In this document: positions 54,555-63,111 of the stretch, one piece after another
Layout of the letters: every line of letters begins with the position of its first letter
Position numbering within the stretch: position 1 is the first letter of the stretch
NCBI RefSeq assembly: GCF_019823065.1
Contig: NZ_CP081966.1
Location: forward strand, 1,140,001-1,204,000
Reading direction: 5' to 3'
DNA from: Pseudomonas mosselii
Lineage (GTDB): Bacteria; Pseudomonadota; Gammaproteobacteria; Pseudomonadales; Pseudomonadaceae
Length of the DNA stretch: 64,000 nucleotides
Notes under the pieces: generated by a model
The model's input: the letters and a program-made list of their open reading frames with translations, nothing else
Database searches by the model: none
What the model was told of the DNA's origin: nothing
Made by a program: the position numbers and the translations under genes

Positions 54555-55712
54555 ATGCCGGGGCCGGTCTTCCCCTGGCGGGATGGCAACCAGTTCGAAC
54601 TGCTGATCGACGGCCCCGAATTCTTTCCGCGCATGCTGCTGGCGATCGTGCGCGCCGAATTCCAGGTCGACCTGGAGCTGTACCTGGTCGAGGGCGGCGC
54701 CTGCGCCGAGGCGGTGGTCGAGGCCCTGGAGCAAGCGGCGCGACGCGGCGTGCGGGTGCGCTGCCTGTTCGATGACTACGGCTCGCTGGCCTTCCCCACG
54801 GTGCTGCGCGAGCGCCTGCTGGCGGCGGGGGTCTACCTGCGCTGGTACAACCGCCTGCGCTGGCGCCGGGGCCTGCGCAACCTCTATCGCGATCACCGCA
54901 AGCTGCTGCTGGTGGATGAGCGGCTGGCGGTGGTCGGTGGTACCGGGGTCACCGATGAATTCTGGACGCCGGGCGAGGAGGCCAGCGAATGGCACGAGGT
55001 GATGGTGCGCATGCAGGGACCGATCGTCACTGATTGGCAACTGTTGTTTGATCGCCAGTGGCACGCTAACCAGCGCCGCACGGCGTGGCGCCCACCCGAG
55101 GGCTTCGGCCTGCCGCGCCTGCCCCAGGTGCCGGCCAAGGGCCAGGGCCTGGGCCGGGTGGCCTATGCCGACGCCCGCCAGCACAAGGACATCCTGCATG
55201 CGCTGGTCCGCGCTTTGAACAGCGGCCAGCGTCGTATCTGGCTGGCCACGCCCTATTTTCTGCCGACCTTCAGCGTGCGCCGGTCACTGCGCCGTGCCGC
55301 GCAGAAGGGCATCGATGTACGCCTGCTGCTGACCGGGCCGCGCACCGACCACCCTGCGGTGCGCTACGCTGGCCACCGCTATTACCCGCGGCTGCTGCGC
55401 GCAGGGGTGCGCATCTTCGAGTACCAGCCGTGCTTCCTGCACCTGAAGATGGTGCTGGTGGATGACTGGGTCAGCGTGGGGTCGTGCAACTTCGATCACT
55501 GGAACCTGCGCTTTAACCTCGAAGCCAACGTCGAGGCCCTCGACCCTCCGCTGACCGCCGCGGTGGCCGTCAGCTTCGAGCGCGATTTCGCCCAGAGTCT
55601 GGAGGTTGACCTGGCGCGCTGGCACGCGCGGCCATTGTGGCGGCGGATCCAGCAACGCCTGTGGGGCTGGCTTGACCGGGTGGTGGCCAATCTGTTGGAC
55701 CGGCGCAACTAG
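54555..55712 (+). CDS. Cardiolipin synthase-like phospholipase D protein
   Basis: A 385-residue PLD-superfamily enzyme with two HKD motifs: HRKLLLVDE (His114, Lys116, Asp121) and HLKMVLVDD (His296, Lys298, Asp303). Both are intact. Lack of N-terminal membrane helices resembles ClsB more than ClsA. It would condense phosphatidylglycerol with another headgroup donor to form cardiolipin. Adjacent to yceI with one intervening base, so coexpressed. Confidence 0.88.
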   Translation: MPGPVFPWRDGNQFELLIDGPEFFPRMLLAIVRAEFQVDLELYLVEGGACAEAVVEALEQAARRGVRVRCLFDDYGSLAFPTVLRERLLAAGVYLRWYNRLRWRRGLRNLYRDHRKLLLVDERLAVVGGTGVTDEFWTPGEEASEWHEVMVRMQGPIVTDWQLLFDRQWHANQRRTAWRPPEGFGLPRLPQVPAKGQGLGRVAYADARQHKDILHALVRALNSGQRRIWLATPYFLPTFSVRRSLRRAAQKGIDVRLLLTGPRTDHPAVRYAGHRYYPRLLRAGVRIFEYQPCFLHLKMVLVDDWVSVGSCNFDHWNLRFNLEANVEALDPPLTAAVAVSFERDFAQSLEVDLARWHARPLWRRIQQRLWGWLDRVVANLLDRRN

Positions 55713-55785
55713 TCGTGTATATCGCGCTCGGGCAAACCGGACTATCTTGCAGGATTGTTCCCAGACAAGCGAAGGAGTGGATGCG

Positions 55786-56364
55786 ATGACGGCGAAGAAG
55801 ATTCTCATGCTGGTGGGCGACTACGTCGAGGACTACGAGGTCATGGTGCCATTCCAGGCCCTGGCCATGGTTGGCCACACCGTCCATGCCGTGTGCCCGG
55901 AAAAGATTGCCGGGCAGACGGTGCGCACGGCGATCCACGATTTCGAGGGCGAGCAGACCTACAGCGAGAAGCCGGGGCACAATTTCGCCCTGAACTACGA
56001 CTTCGTCCAGGTGCGCGCCGAAAGCTACGACGCGCTGCTGATCCCCGGTGGCCGCGCCCCGGAGTATCTGCGCCTGAACGAGAGGGTGCTGGAACTGGTC
56101 AAGGCCTTCGACCAGGCCGGCAAGCCCATTGCGGCCGTGTGCCATGGGGCCCAGTTGCTGGCGGCGGCAGGCGTGCTGGAAGGGCGCGAGTGCAGCGCCT
56201 ATCCCGCTTGTGCGCCCGAGGTACGGCTGGCGGGTGGGCGGTTCATCGATATCGCGGTGGACCAGGCCCATGTCGACGGGAATCTGGTGACGGCGCCTGC
56301 CTGGCCTGCGCATCCGGCGTGGCTGGCGGCGTTTCTGAAAGTGTTGGGAACCCGTATCTCCTGA
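55786..56364 (+). CDS. DJ-1/PfpI family protein
   Basis: A 192-residue class I glutamine amidotransferase-like protein. The nucleophile elbow [10 protein letters not shown] (Cys119, His120) and the acidic residue of [16 protein letters not shown] near residue 17 match the DJ-1/PfpI pattern. Family functions include protease, chaperone and glyoxalase/deglycase activity; which applies is unknown. A strong site GAAGGAG precedes the ATG at 55786. The open frame upstream is part of the previous gene read out of phase. Confidence 0.88.
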   Translation: MTAKKILMLVGDYVEDYEVMVPFQALAMVGHTVHAVCPEKIAGQTVRTAIHDFEGEQTYSEKPGHNFALNYDFVQVRAESYDALLIPGGRAPEYLRLNERVLELVKAFDQAGKPIAAVCHGAQLLAAAGVLEGRECSAYPACAPEVRLAGGRFIDIAVDQAHVDGNLVTAPAWPAHPAWLAAFLKVLGTRIS

Positions 56365-56546
56365 CCGACACGGTTGAGCTTTGTAGGCGATCGCCCAGCC
56401 CTTCGGACTGCGTTGCCGCGCCGGGAACTGTCCCCTGTGGGAGTAGCGGTCATGGAGAAATACCTGTCGCGCAGGGGAAAGGCCGCGGGGCTGGGGGGAT
56501 GCTAGGGTGGGCCTCAGTCATAGCCATCGACAGGACGACCGCCCGC

Positions 56547-57137
56547 ATGGAAATACGTCTGCTCCATGGCGCCGCCATCGCGCCTTACATCGATGACCTC
56601 GCGCGCCTGCGCCTGGCGCTGTTTCGCGAGTTTCCCTATCTCCTGGACAGTTCCCTGAGTCACCAGGCCGATTACCTGGCCAATTACGCCGAGTCCGGAC
56701 GCAGCCTGGTGGTGCTGGCGTTGGACGGCAACCAGCTGGTGGGCGCCGCCACCGGCCTGCCGCTGGTGGATGTCGATCTCGAGTTGCAGCAACCGTTCCT
56801 CGCCCAGGGCCGTGATCCGGCCTCGGTCTATTACTTCGGCGAGTCTGTGCTGCTGCCGGCTTACCGTGGACAGGGGCTTGGCGTGCGCTTTTTTATCGAA
56901 CGCGAGTCCTACGCGCACAAGCTGGCCGAGTTCGACTGCTGCGCCTTCTGTGCGGTGGAGCGTCCGTCTGGACACCCACGGCGTCCGGTGGACTACAAAC
57001 CATTGCAGGGGTTCTGGCGCAACCGCGGCTTTCTGCATGAACCGTCGCTGCGTACCGCTTATCGTTGGCGAGACCTCGACGAGCAGGCGCAGTCGGCCAA
57101 GATCATGTCGTTCTGGCTCAAGGCGCTGCCTGCGTGA
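56547..57137 (+). CDS. GNAT family N-acetyltransferase
   Basis: A 196-residue acetyltransferase. The acetyl-CoA binding segment is YFGESVLLPAYRGQGLGVRFFIE near residue 92 to 114, with the R-G-Q-G-L-G motif A. Strands LVVLALDGNQLVGAATGLPLV precede it. The substrate is unknown. The ATG at 56547 was set by the family N-terminus; the frame is open far upstream through the DJ-1 gene in another phase, which is a shadow. Confidence 0.85.
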   Translation: MEIRLLHGAAIAPYIDDLARLRLALFREFPYLLDSSLSHQADYLANYAESGRSLVVLALDGNQLVGAATGLPLVDVDLELQQPFLAQGRDPASVYYFGESVLLPAYRGQGLGVRFFIERESYAHKLAEFDCCAFCAVERPSGHPRRPVDYKPLQGFWRNRGFLHEPSLRTAYRWRDLDEQAQSAKIMSFWLKALPA

Positions 57138-57165
57138 TCTTGCCTGAGTCACCCAAGCGAGCGCC

Positions 57166-57206
57166 GTCAACGAAAACGCCCGACATAAGTCGGGCGTTTC
57201 GTTGAC
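57166..57206. terminator. Bidirectional terminator
   Basis: GTCAACGAAA-ACGCCCGAC-ATAA-GTCGGGCG-TTTCGTTGAC: a long stem with A-rich left and T-rich right flank, between the convergent GNAT and fumarase genes. Confidence 0.88.
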
Positions 57207-57219
57207 CGCGAACGGTGCT

Positions 57220-58743
57220 TTACTTCACTTCCACCGCCAGGCTCTCGGCGATCTTGCTCTGCCACAGCGCGGGACCGGTGATGTGCACCGACTCGCCCTT
57301 GCTGTCCACCGCGACGGTGACCGGCATGTCCTTCACTTCGAACTCGTAGATCGCTTCCATGCCCAGCTCGGCGAAGGCCAGGACCTTCGACTTGCGGATG
57401 GCCTGGGCCACCAGGTAGGCGGCGCCGCCGACGGCCATCAGGTACACGGCCTTGTTGTCCTTGATCGCCTCGATGGCGGTTGGGCCGCGTTCGGACTTGC
57501 CAATCATGCCCAGCAGGCCGGTCTGTTCGAGGATCTGGCGGGTGAACTTGTCCATGCGGGTAGCGGTGGTCGGACCGGCCGGGCCCACCACTTCGTCACC
57601 GACCGGGTCGACCGGGCCGACGTAGTAGATGAAGCGGCCCTTGAGGTCGACCGGCAGCTCTTCGCCACGGTTGAGCATCTCGACCATGCGCTTGTGCGCG
57701 GCATCGCGACCGGTGAGCATCTTGCCATTGAGCAGGATGGTCTCGCCCGGCTTCCAGCTGGCGACTTCTTCCGGGGTGATGTCGTCGAGGTTGACGCGAC
57801 GGGCGCTCGGGCCGGCTTCCCAGACGATTTCCGGGTAGGCGTCCAGCGACGGCGCTTCCAGCTCGGCAGGGCCGGAACCATCCAGCACGAAGTGGGCGTG
57901 ACGGGTGGCGGCGCAGTTGGGGATCATGCACACCGGCAGCGAGGCGGCGTGGGTCGGGTAGTCCATGATCTTGACGTCGAGCACCGTGGTCAGGCCGCCC
58001 AGGCCCTGGGCGCCGATGCCCAGCTGGTTGACCTTGTCGAACAGCTCGAGGCGGATCTCCTCAAGACGGTTCTGCGGGCCACGGGCCTTCAGCTCATGGA
58101 TGTCGATGGACTCCATCAACACTTCCTTGGCCATGACCGCGGCTTTCTCGGCGGTGCCGCCGATGCCGATGCCGAGCATGCCAGGCGGGCACCAGCCGGC
58201 GCCCATGGTGGGGACGGTCTTGAGCACCCAGTCGACGATCGAGTCGGACGGGTTGAGCATGGCCATCTTGGACTTGTTCTCCGAGCCGCCGCCCTTGGCC
58301 GCGACATCGACCTCGACCTTGTCGCCGGGGACGATGGAGTAGTGGATCACGGCCGGGGTGTTGTCCTTGGTGTTCTTGCGGGCACCGGCCGGGTCGGCCA
58401 GAATCGAGGCGCGCAGGACGTTCTCGGGCAGGTTGTAGGCGCGGCGCACACCTTCGTTGATCATGTCGTCGACGCTCAGGGTGGCGCCGTCCCAGCGTAC
58501 GTCCATGCCGACGCGGATGAACACGGTGACGATACCGGTGTCCTGGCAGATCGGGCGGTGGCCGGTGGCGCACATGCGCGAGTTGATCAGGATCTGGGCG
58601 ATCGAGTCACGCGCGGCTGGCGACTCTTCACGCAGGTAGGCTTCGTGCATCGCCTGGATGAAGTCGACGGGGTGGTAGTACGAGATGAATTGCAGGGCGT
58701 CGGCGACGCTCTGAATCAGGTCGTCTTGCTTGATCACGGTCAT
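57220..58743 (-). CDS. Class I (iron-sulfur) fumarate hydratase
   Basis: A 507-residue 4Fe-4S fumarase converting fumarate and malate in the TCA cycle. The N-terminal alpha domain has MCATGHRPICQDTGIV near residue 57 and the later cluster ligand region IPNCAATRHAHF; the beta domain begins near 340 and includes RRVNLDDITPEEV, GRDAAHKRMVEML and the GPTTATRMD block. Length and order match the single-chain class I enzyme. The ATG at 58743 follows AGAGGAG; the frame stays open far upstream but without homology. TATACT at 58862-58867 (minus) may be its -10. Confidence 0.94.
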   Translation of the reverse strand: MTVIKQDDLIQSVADALQFISYYHPVDFIQAMHEAYLREESPAARDSIAQILINSRMCATGHRPICQDTGIVTVFIRVGMDVRWDGATLSVDDMINEGVRRAYNLPENVLRASILADPAGARKNTKDNTPAVIHYSIVPGDKVEVDVAAKGGGSENKSKMAMLNPSDSIVDWVLKTVPTMGAGWCPPGMLGIGIGGTAEKAAVMAKEVLMESIDIHELKARGPQNRLEEIRLELFDKVNQLGIGAQGLGGLTTVLDVKIMDYPTHAASLPVCMIPNCAATRHAHFVLDGSGPAELEAPSLDAYPEIVWEAGPSARRVNLDDITPEEVASWKPGETILLNGKMLTGRDAAHKRMVEMLNRGEELPVDLKGRFIYYVGPVDPVGDEVVGPAGPTTATRMDKFTRQILEQTGLLGMIGKSERGPTAIEAIKDNKAVYLMAVGGAAYLVAQAIRKSKVLAFAELGMEAIYEFEVKDMPVTVAVDSKGESVHITGPALWQSKIAESLAVEVK

Positions 58744-58861
58744 GCAGCGCGCTCCTCTTGAAAACGGGAACATTCGTAGAGACGCCCGACGGTGCCGACC
58801 AGCGTGTCGAGGCGTCCTTGCAGGTCGCCGGCAGGTCAGGCCGGCGCAAAAAAGGCGCGGC

Positions 58862-58867
58862 AGTATA
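58862..58867 (-). promoter_or_regulatory. Candidate -10 of the fumarase gene
   Basis: TATACT on the minus strand, about 115 bp before the fumarase ATG; the -35 is weak. A GC-rich hairpin (CGCCGGC...GCCGGCG, 58826-58846) lies in the resulting leader. Confidence 0.45.
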
Positions 58868-58948
58868 GCGCGCCTGTGCCTGCGAAACACCTGCGCGTGG
58901 TCTGGACCTTGGTCGGCTGTGCTCGGGCATCTTTTTTGCTGGCCTTGG

Positions 58949-58980
58949 GCGCTTGGCTTACTGTGCGCTTGGCTTAAAGT
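58949..58980 (+). promoter_or_regulatory. Tandem repeat and promoter of the ferredoxin reductase gene
   Basis: GCGCTTGGCTTA occurs at 58949-58960 and again at 58965-58976, a 16-bp period. TTGGCT (58953) and TAAAGT (58975) form a 16-bp-spaced sigma70-like promoter within it, so the repeat could be an operator or a duplication that built the promoter. Confidence 0.5.
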
Positions 58981-59010
58981 GGACCTGTGATTTCTGGAGA
59001 ACGACTGATC

Positions 59011-59931
59011 ATGCCTGAACTCTGCGTGGGCGAGCGCCGCTGGACGGTCCCTGTCGGCAGCAACCTGCTCGACGCCTTGAACGATGCAGGCCTGAACGTA
59101 CCTTACAGCTGCCGTGCCGGCAGTTGCCATGCGTGCCTGGTGCATTGCTTGAGCGGGCAACCGGTGGACGCCTTGCCAGAGGCGCTGGCCATGGAAAAAC
59201 ATGTCCAAGGGTGGCGTCTGGCCTGTCAGTGTCGAGTGGTCGCAGACCTGCAGGTGGCTGTCTTCGACCCGCTGCGAGAGGGCGTGGCGGCGAAGGTGGT
59301 TGGCGTAGATTGGTTGGGTGATGTGCTACGCCTGCGGCTGCTACCCGAACGGATGATGCGCTACCAGGCGGGGCAGCATGTGGTGTTGTGGAAGGGGGCG
59401 GTAGCACGGCCCTATTCCTTGGCGAGCCTGCCGGGAGAAGACACTTTTCTGGAATTCCACATAGACTGCCAACGCCCGGGTGCGTTTTGCGATGCGGCCC
59501 GTGGCTTGAGTTTGGGTGACGAACTGCGCTTGGGCGAATTCAGAGGGGGAGCGTTGCATTACGACCCACAGTGGCAAGAACAGCCGCTGTGGCTGTTGGC
59601 GGCAGGGACTGGGTTGGCACCGTTATGGGGCATAGTGCGAGAAGCTTTGCGCCAAGGGCATCAGGGGCCGATCAAGGTCTTGCACGTCGCACACGATGAA
59701 ACTGGGCATTACCTGAGCGAGGCGCTTTCGCATCTGGTCGGTGTGCAGGTCGAGCAGGTCACCGTGGCGCGGATGGAGCAGGCCGTGGCGGGTTTTGGGC
59801 CGGTAACCCGGCATACTGTCGCGCTGCTATGCGGCTCTCCTGCAAGCGTCGAGCGCTTTGCGCGGCGGCTGTTCATTGGCGGTTTGCCACGTAGCCAGGT
59901 ATTGGCAGACGTATTTACCGCACATTGTTGA
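59011..59931 (+). CDS. 2Fe-2S ferredoxin / flavin reductase fusion
   Basis: A 306-residue electron-transfer protein. The N-terminal plant-type ferredoxin domain (1-80) has cluster ligands Cys34, Cys39, Cys42 (SCRAGSCHAC) and Cys72. The ferredoxin-NADP-reductase part follows: ARPYSLASLP near residue 133 binds flavin and LLAAGTGLAPLWGIVREAL near 203 is the nucleotide-binding start. Such fusions reduce oxygenases or other redox partners; none is encoded beside it, so the partner is unknown. CTGGAG precedes the ATG. Confidence 0.9.
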   Translation: MPELCVGERRWTVPVGSNLLDALNDAGLNVPYSCRAGSCHACLVHCLSGQPVDALPEALAMEKHVQGWRLACQCRVVADLQVAVFDPLREGVAAKVVGVDWLGDVLRLRLLPERMMRYQAGQHVVLWKGAVARPYSLASLPGEDTFLEFHIDCQRPGAFCDAARGLSLGDELRLGEFRGGALHYDPQWQEQPLWLLAAGTGLAPLWGIVREALRQGHQGPIKVLHVAHDETGHYLSEALSHLVGVQVEQVTVARMEQAVAGFGPVTRHTVALLCGSPASVERFARRLFIGGLPRSQVLADVFTAHC

Positions 59932-59963
59932 GCGGGCAGCGAACGTCCATGTGACCGCCTCAT

Positions 59964-59999
59964 CGCACAAGAGCGCCGGCTAGCCGGCGTTCTTGTGCG
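59964..59999. terminator. Bidirectional hairpin terminator
   Basis: CGCACAAGAGCGCCGGCT and AGCCGGCGTTCTTGTGCG form an 18-bp stem with one G-T wobble and no loop bases to spare, between the convergent reductase and protease genes. Confidence 0.75.
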
Positions 60000-60036
60000 G
60001 GGTTAAACGGCATCACACGTATAACGCGTACGAACC

Positions 60037-62979
60037 CTATTCGCCATTGATCGTGTACTTCAAGGGCCGTTCGGCTTGAGTGACAAATGTTTCGCGGACG
60101 GTCACACCGTTGCGCAAGAGCGCAATGATTATCGGGCCGTTGGACGCCGCTACATTGATGTGGAATTTATTCATCACCCCCGAGGTGAGGCGCCTGTTCG
60201 CTAACGTGAATCGCTTGGCTTGACCGTTTACTAAAACCTTCAACTGCCAACCTGCCTCGGGGGGCGTGTCATTGTCGTCGGGGTAGGTGTAGCCATAGGC
60301 ACCGTGCAAACCGGGATAGATATAAGCCGGTAAGTTACCCTCAGGATCGTAATAGCCAATTAACGTCGTTACCGGTACACCGAAGGCTTGTGGAATTCGG
60401 GCAACGGCGGTATCCACCAGGCGTGAGCGCTCATGCCAAAGGCCTGTCTCGCAGATGAAGGACTTTTTGATCCCGCAAGGGATCGTCATGGCCACGCCAT
60501 TGAAATAGAGTTTCAATGTACCGATCCCGCGGTGGTCGACAATAACCACGCGCCCTTCGTACGCTTGAGACGCAGGCGGCAGGTGAACATCAGCACCGGG
60601 TTCGCCCTCGCGCACGAGAAGATTGAGCACGGGGTGTTGGGCCAGCAGCGTATTCACATTCGATTGCCGGAGATCATCTGCGGTCACCGTGCATCGCGCC
60701 ATGCTTGCCGTCAACAAAATGCACGGTGCCCAGGACGTTCCGGTCGAGACATAGGTTTTTGTAAAACCTCGGGCGATGGGAAGTACCTGGTCATTCAGGT
60801 GAAGTTGGCGGCTCTGGGTGGCCTTGTGCTCGATGCGCATGACGCAATCGGTGTGTAAGGCTGCCGAGGGTATATGCACGTCTTCAACCCGATCCGCGTC
60901 GGTAATGGCAATGTTCAAGATCGATTGAAGATCAAATTCAGCGGTAGGCGCCGACGGATGGAAATCCTGGCCGCTGGCCTGTTTAAGGCTGACGGAGTCA
61001 ATGCTGTGGGTGTAAGGCTCCATACTCTTAGAGGTGGGGTTCCACTTACGGAAACCCGTCGGAGAGTCGGAAGAAAATATGGCTTTGCTTTCCAAAAACC
61101 GCTGAACCAACTGTGCCGTAAAGGGTGTATGCAGCGTGAAACGGTTGAGTCCACCCATCGGCGCTCCACCGGCCATTGGGTCCATGCCGAACGAGCGCCC
61201 ATGAAATGGCGCTTGGCACCTGTTTTCGTGGCAGGTGGGTTTTTGGGTGATCGACGGGCTGAAGTTGGGGGTGAACTTGTTGAGGTCCATGTCCCAGCCC
61301 CAGCTGGCGTTGATATCTTCTGCAGGCCGATGCACGGAGCCGTCGAACTCGCCGGGAAAATGGCCCAGTCCGTAATTATGTCCGACCTCATGGCTAAATT
61401 CATTGCCCAGTGATTGATCGAGTGTGACCATCCCAGCGCCTCCCGATCCACCATGCACTTGAATGCCGTTGGCGTATTTTCCACAGCTGTTGTGTGCGGT
61501 GAGCTGAGCGGCTACGAAAGGGGTCCACTCGCCGCTACCTGGCGAACTGTTGATACCGTAGTTGGCGTGGTTGATACCCAGTGAGATCAGCTCCTTGCCG
61601 ATGTTCTGACGCATGGTGCCAGTGTGCCATCCGCCTTCGCTCGGATCGAAGTCGGTCAACAGGGTGCCGTTTGGCAGCATGACCTCTGGCAGGTGGAGCG
61701 ACTGGTATTCGTTAACGATCATGCGCGTCAAAGGGACGCGCTGGAAGTACTCTCGGTGGGCATCGGGGGTGACCGCGAAAGCGTATTCATTGCGCGGGGG
61801 CGTGAGCATGCCAATGTCGATGGTGTTGATGAGCAGCTCGCAGGTTGCCCCGACTTCAATGTTGTTCAACACCCCAGCAGCGGACCCCGCCTCGAACTTG
61901 ATGCCGATGCCTGGCTTGATCCACTGCGCCGGAATTATTGCGCTCCAGGTGCCCTCGGTATAGGTCAGTAGGCGGTTTTCCCAATCGGCGCTATTGACCC
62001 ACTGCCCACCGATCAAGAGGCACTTGAGTTCGGACCCATGGGTTGACTGGAGCGTGCGGTTGTCGAAATGGAGGGTCGTCTCAAAGCCTGCATAATGCTT
62101 AATCAATATATTGCCCTTGAGGCTGCTTGCAGGGGCAGGCACATAGATATCTGACGTCCAGGCCCCGTCTGCAAGTCTGATCTCTACCTGATCAAAGCGC
62201 GTGAGCAGGTCCCTCAGGTAGGCTCCCCCGGGGGTATTGAGTCTCTGTAACTCATCTTGGCTGCTAATCGTGTATGGCTGGGTGGGGGACGGGAAGTTGA
62301 AAGACTCCTCATCCAGATTGGCGGGGCTGTGGTAGATCGTGTTAGGCAGGTTGGGTGGCGACTGGAGTTCCAATGTCCCGAGCAAGGCCGAGCGGCTGTC
62401 TAGCACATGGGCTGTGATGACTTCTGCTGGCCGCAGGGGTAACGGTTTCAACATCAGCAGGGTTTTGCGGCCGGCGACCAAGTGGGGTTGCTTGTCCCCC
62501 GACTTGGGCGTGACTGGCACTACTTGGCTTTGCGCGAATTTCACGCTGCCTTGCAGTGTGCCGAGTAGCTCATTGTTGGCGGGCGCTGTGTCGAAGACCT
62601 GGCTGATTTTATGAAGTGAGACGCCTGACCCGTTGGGTCTCAGGTAGAAGCGTTGCGCCAAGTTTTTTATCAAGGCAGGAGCGGAGCCAGAAAAGGTTGC
62701 TTCGAGCAAACGTGGGATGTCGATGTAATGACTTTGGAACGAAACGCTCCCATCGGCATGGTTGTTCAGTTTGAAGCTCTGGTATCCCGATCCCTCGTAG
62801 GGTTGTACCCACACGGCAGTGTCGGACATCGTAACGGTGAGTTTGTCATCGTTGATATGCCGAATGCCGGTTGAGCCATCTGACTGGCTCACCAATCTGA
62901 ACAATTGATTGTTCGAAGCATTGGCGGGCTCGAGCAGTAGCTTTCCGTCACGAATCGTCAGCGCGTACGGTGTGTCCAT
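60037..62979 (-). CDS. M66 (StcE-like) zinc metalloprotease
   Basis: A 980-residue metalloprotease. The zinc site HEVGHNYGLGH is at residues 530-540 (ligands His530, His534, His540; catalytic Glu531), the extended HExxHxxGxxH motif of M66 peptidases such as StcE, which cleave heavily O-glycosylated mucins. Residues 1-110 look like a beta-trefoil/lectin-type fold (DGKLLLEPAN, GYQSFKLNNHADGS), and the C-terminal 400 residues are beta-rich. No signal peptide or lipobox is visible at the chosen ATG (62979), which follows AAAGGTGATGCT. Codon use is less GC-biased than in neighbours. An IS end lies 132 bp upstream. Confidence 0.88.
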   Translation of the reverse strand: MDTPYALTIRDGKLLLEPANASNNQLFRLVSQSDGSTGIRHINDDKLTVTMSDTAVWVQPYEGSGYQSFKLNNHADGSVSFQSHYIDIPRLLEATFSGSAPALIKNLAQRFYLRPNGSGVSLHKISQVFDTAPANNELLGTLQGSVKFAQSQVVPVTPKSGDKQPHLVAGRKTLLMLKPLPLRPAEVITAHVLDSRSALLGTLELQSPPNLPNTIYHSPANLDEESFNFPSPTQPYTISSQDELQRLNTPGGAYLRDLLTRFDQVEIRLADGAWTSDIYVPAPASSLKGNILIKHYAGFETTLHFDNRTLQSTHGSELKCLLIGGQWVNSADWENRLLTYTEGTWSAIIPAQWIKPGIGIKFEAGSAAGVLNNIEVGATCELLINTIDIGMLTPPRNEYAFAVTPDAHREYFQRVPLTRMIVNEYQSLHLPEVMLPNGTLLTDFDPSEGGWHTGTMRQNIGKELISLGINHANYGINSSPGSGEWTPFVAAQLTAHNSCGKYANGIQVHGGSGGAGMVTLDQSLGNEFSHEVGHNYGLGHFPGEFDGSVHRPAEDINASWGWDMDLNKFTPNFSPSITQKPTCHENRCQAPFHGRSFGMDPMAGGAPMGGLNRFTLHTPFTAQLVQRFLESKAIFSSDSPTGFRKWNPTSKSMEPYTHSIDSVSLKQASGQDFHPSAPTAEFDLQSILNIAITDADRVEDVHIPSAALHTDCVMRIEHKATQSRQLHLNDQVLPIARGFTKTYVSTGTSWAPCILLTASMARCTVTADDLRQSNVNTLLAQHPVLNLLVREGEPGADVHLPPASQAYEGRVVIVDHRGIGTLKLYFNGVAMTIPCGIKKSFICETGLWHERSRLVDTAVARIPQAFGVPVTTLIGYYDPEGNLPAYIYPGLHGAYGYTYPDDNDTPPEAGWQLKVLVNGQAKRFTLANRRLTSGVMNKFHINVAASNGPIIIALLRNGVTVRETFVTQAERPLKYTINGE

Positions 62980-63111
62980 AGCATCACCTTTCCAAGTGTC
63001 ATTGCTTGGAAAGAACTTTCGCAGCAGTGGCTGACGATGGCTACTGGCAGAATTACTAGTCGCTGAGCGCGAATGTTTGGGAGGGAGATCGAGCGCCACG
63101 CGCGTAGCGCT

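Noticed and set aside
55755..56546. Long plus-strand frame joined to the GNAT gene
   Set aside because: It runs through the DJ-1 gene out of phase; the real GNAT protein begins at 56547.
56365..56546. Possible REP element before the GNAT gene
   Set aside because: CCTGTGGGAG near 56431 resembles a REP end, but no partner arm or hairpin was found.
58744..59208. N-terminal extension of fumarase upstream of 58743
   Set aside because: Frame is open but overlaps the divergent ferredoxin reductase gene and its promoter; the ATG at 58743 has a strong ribosome site and the family N-terminus.
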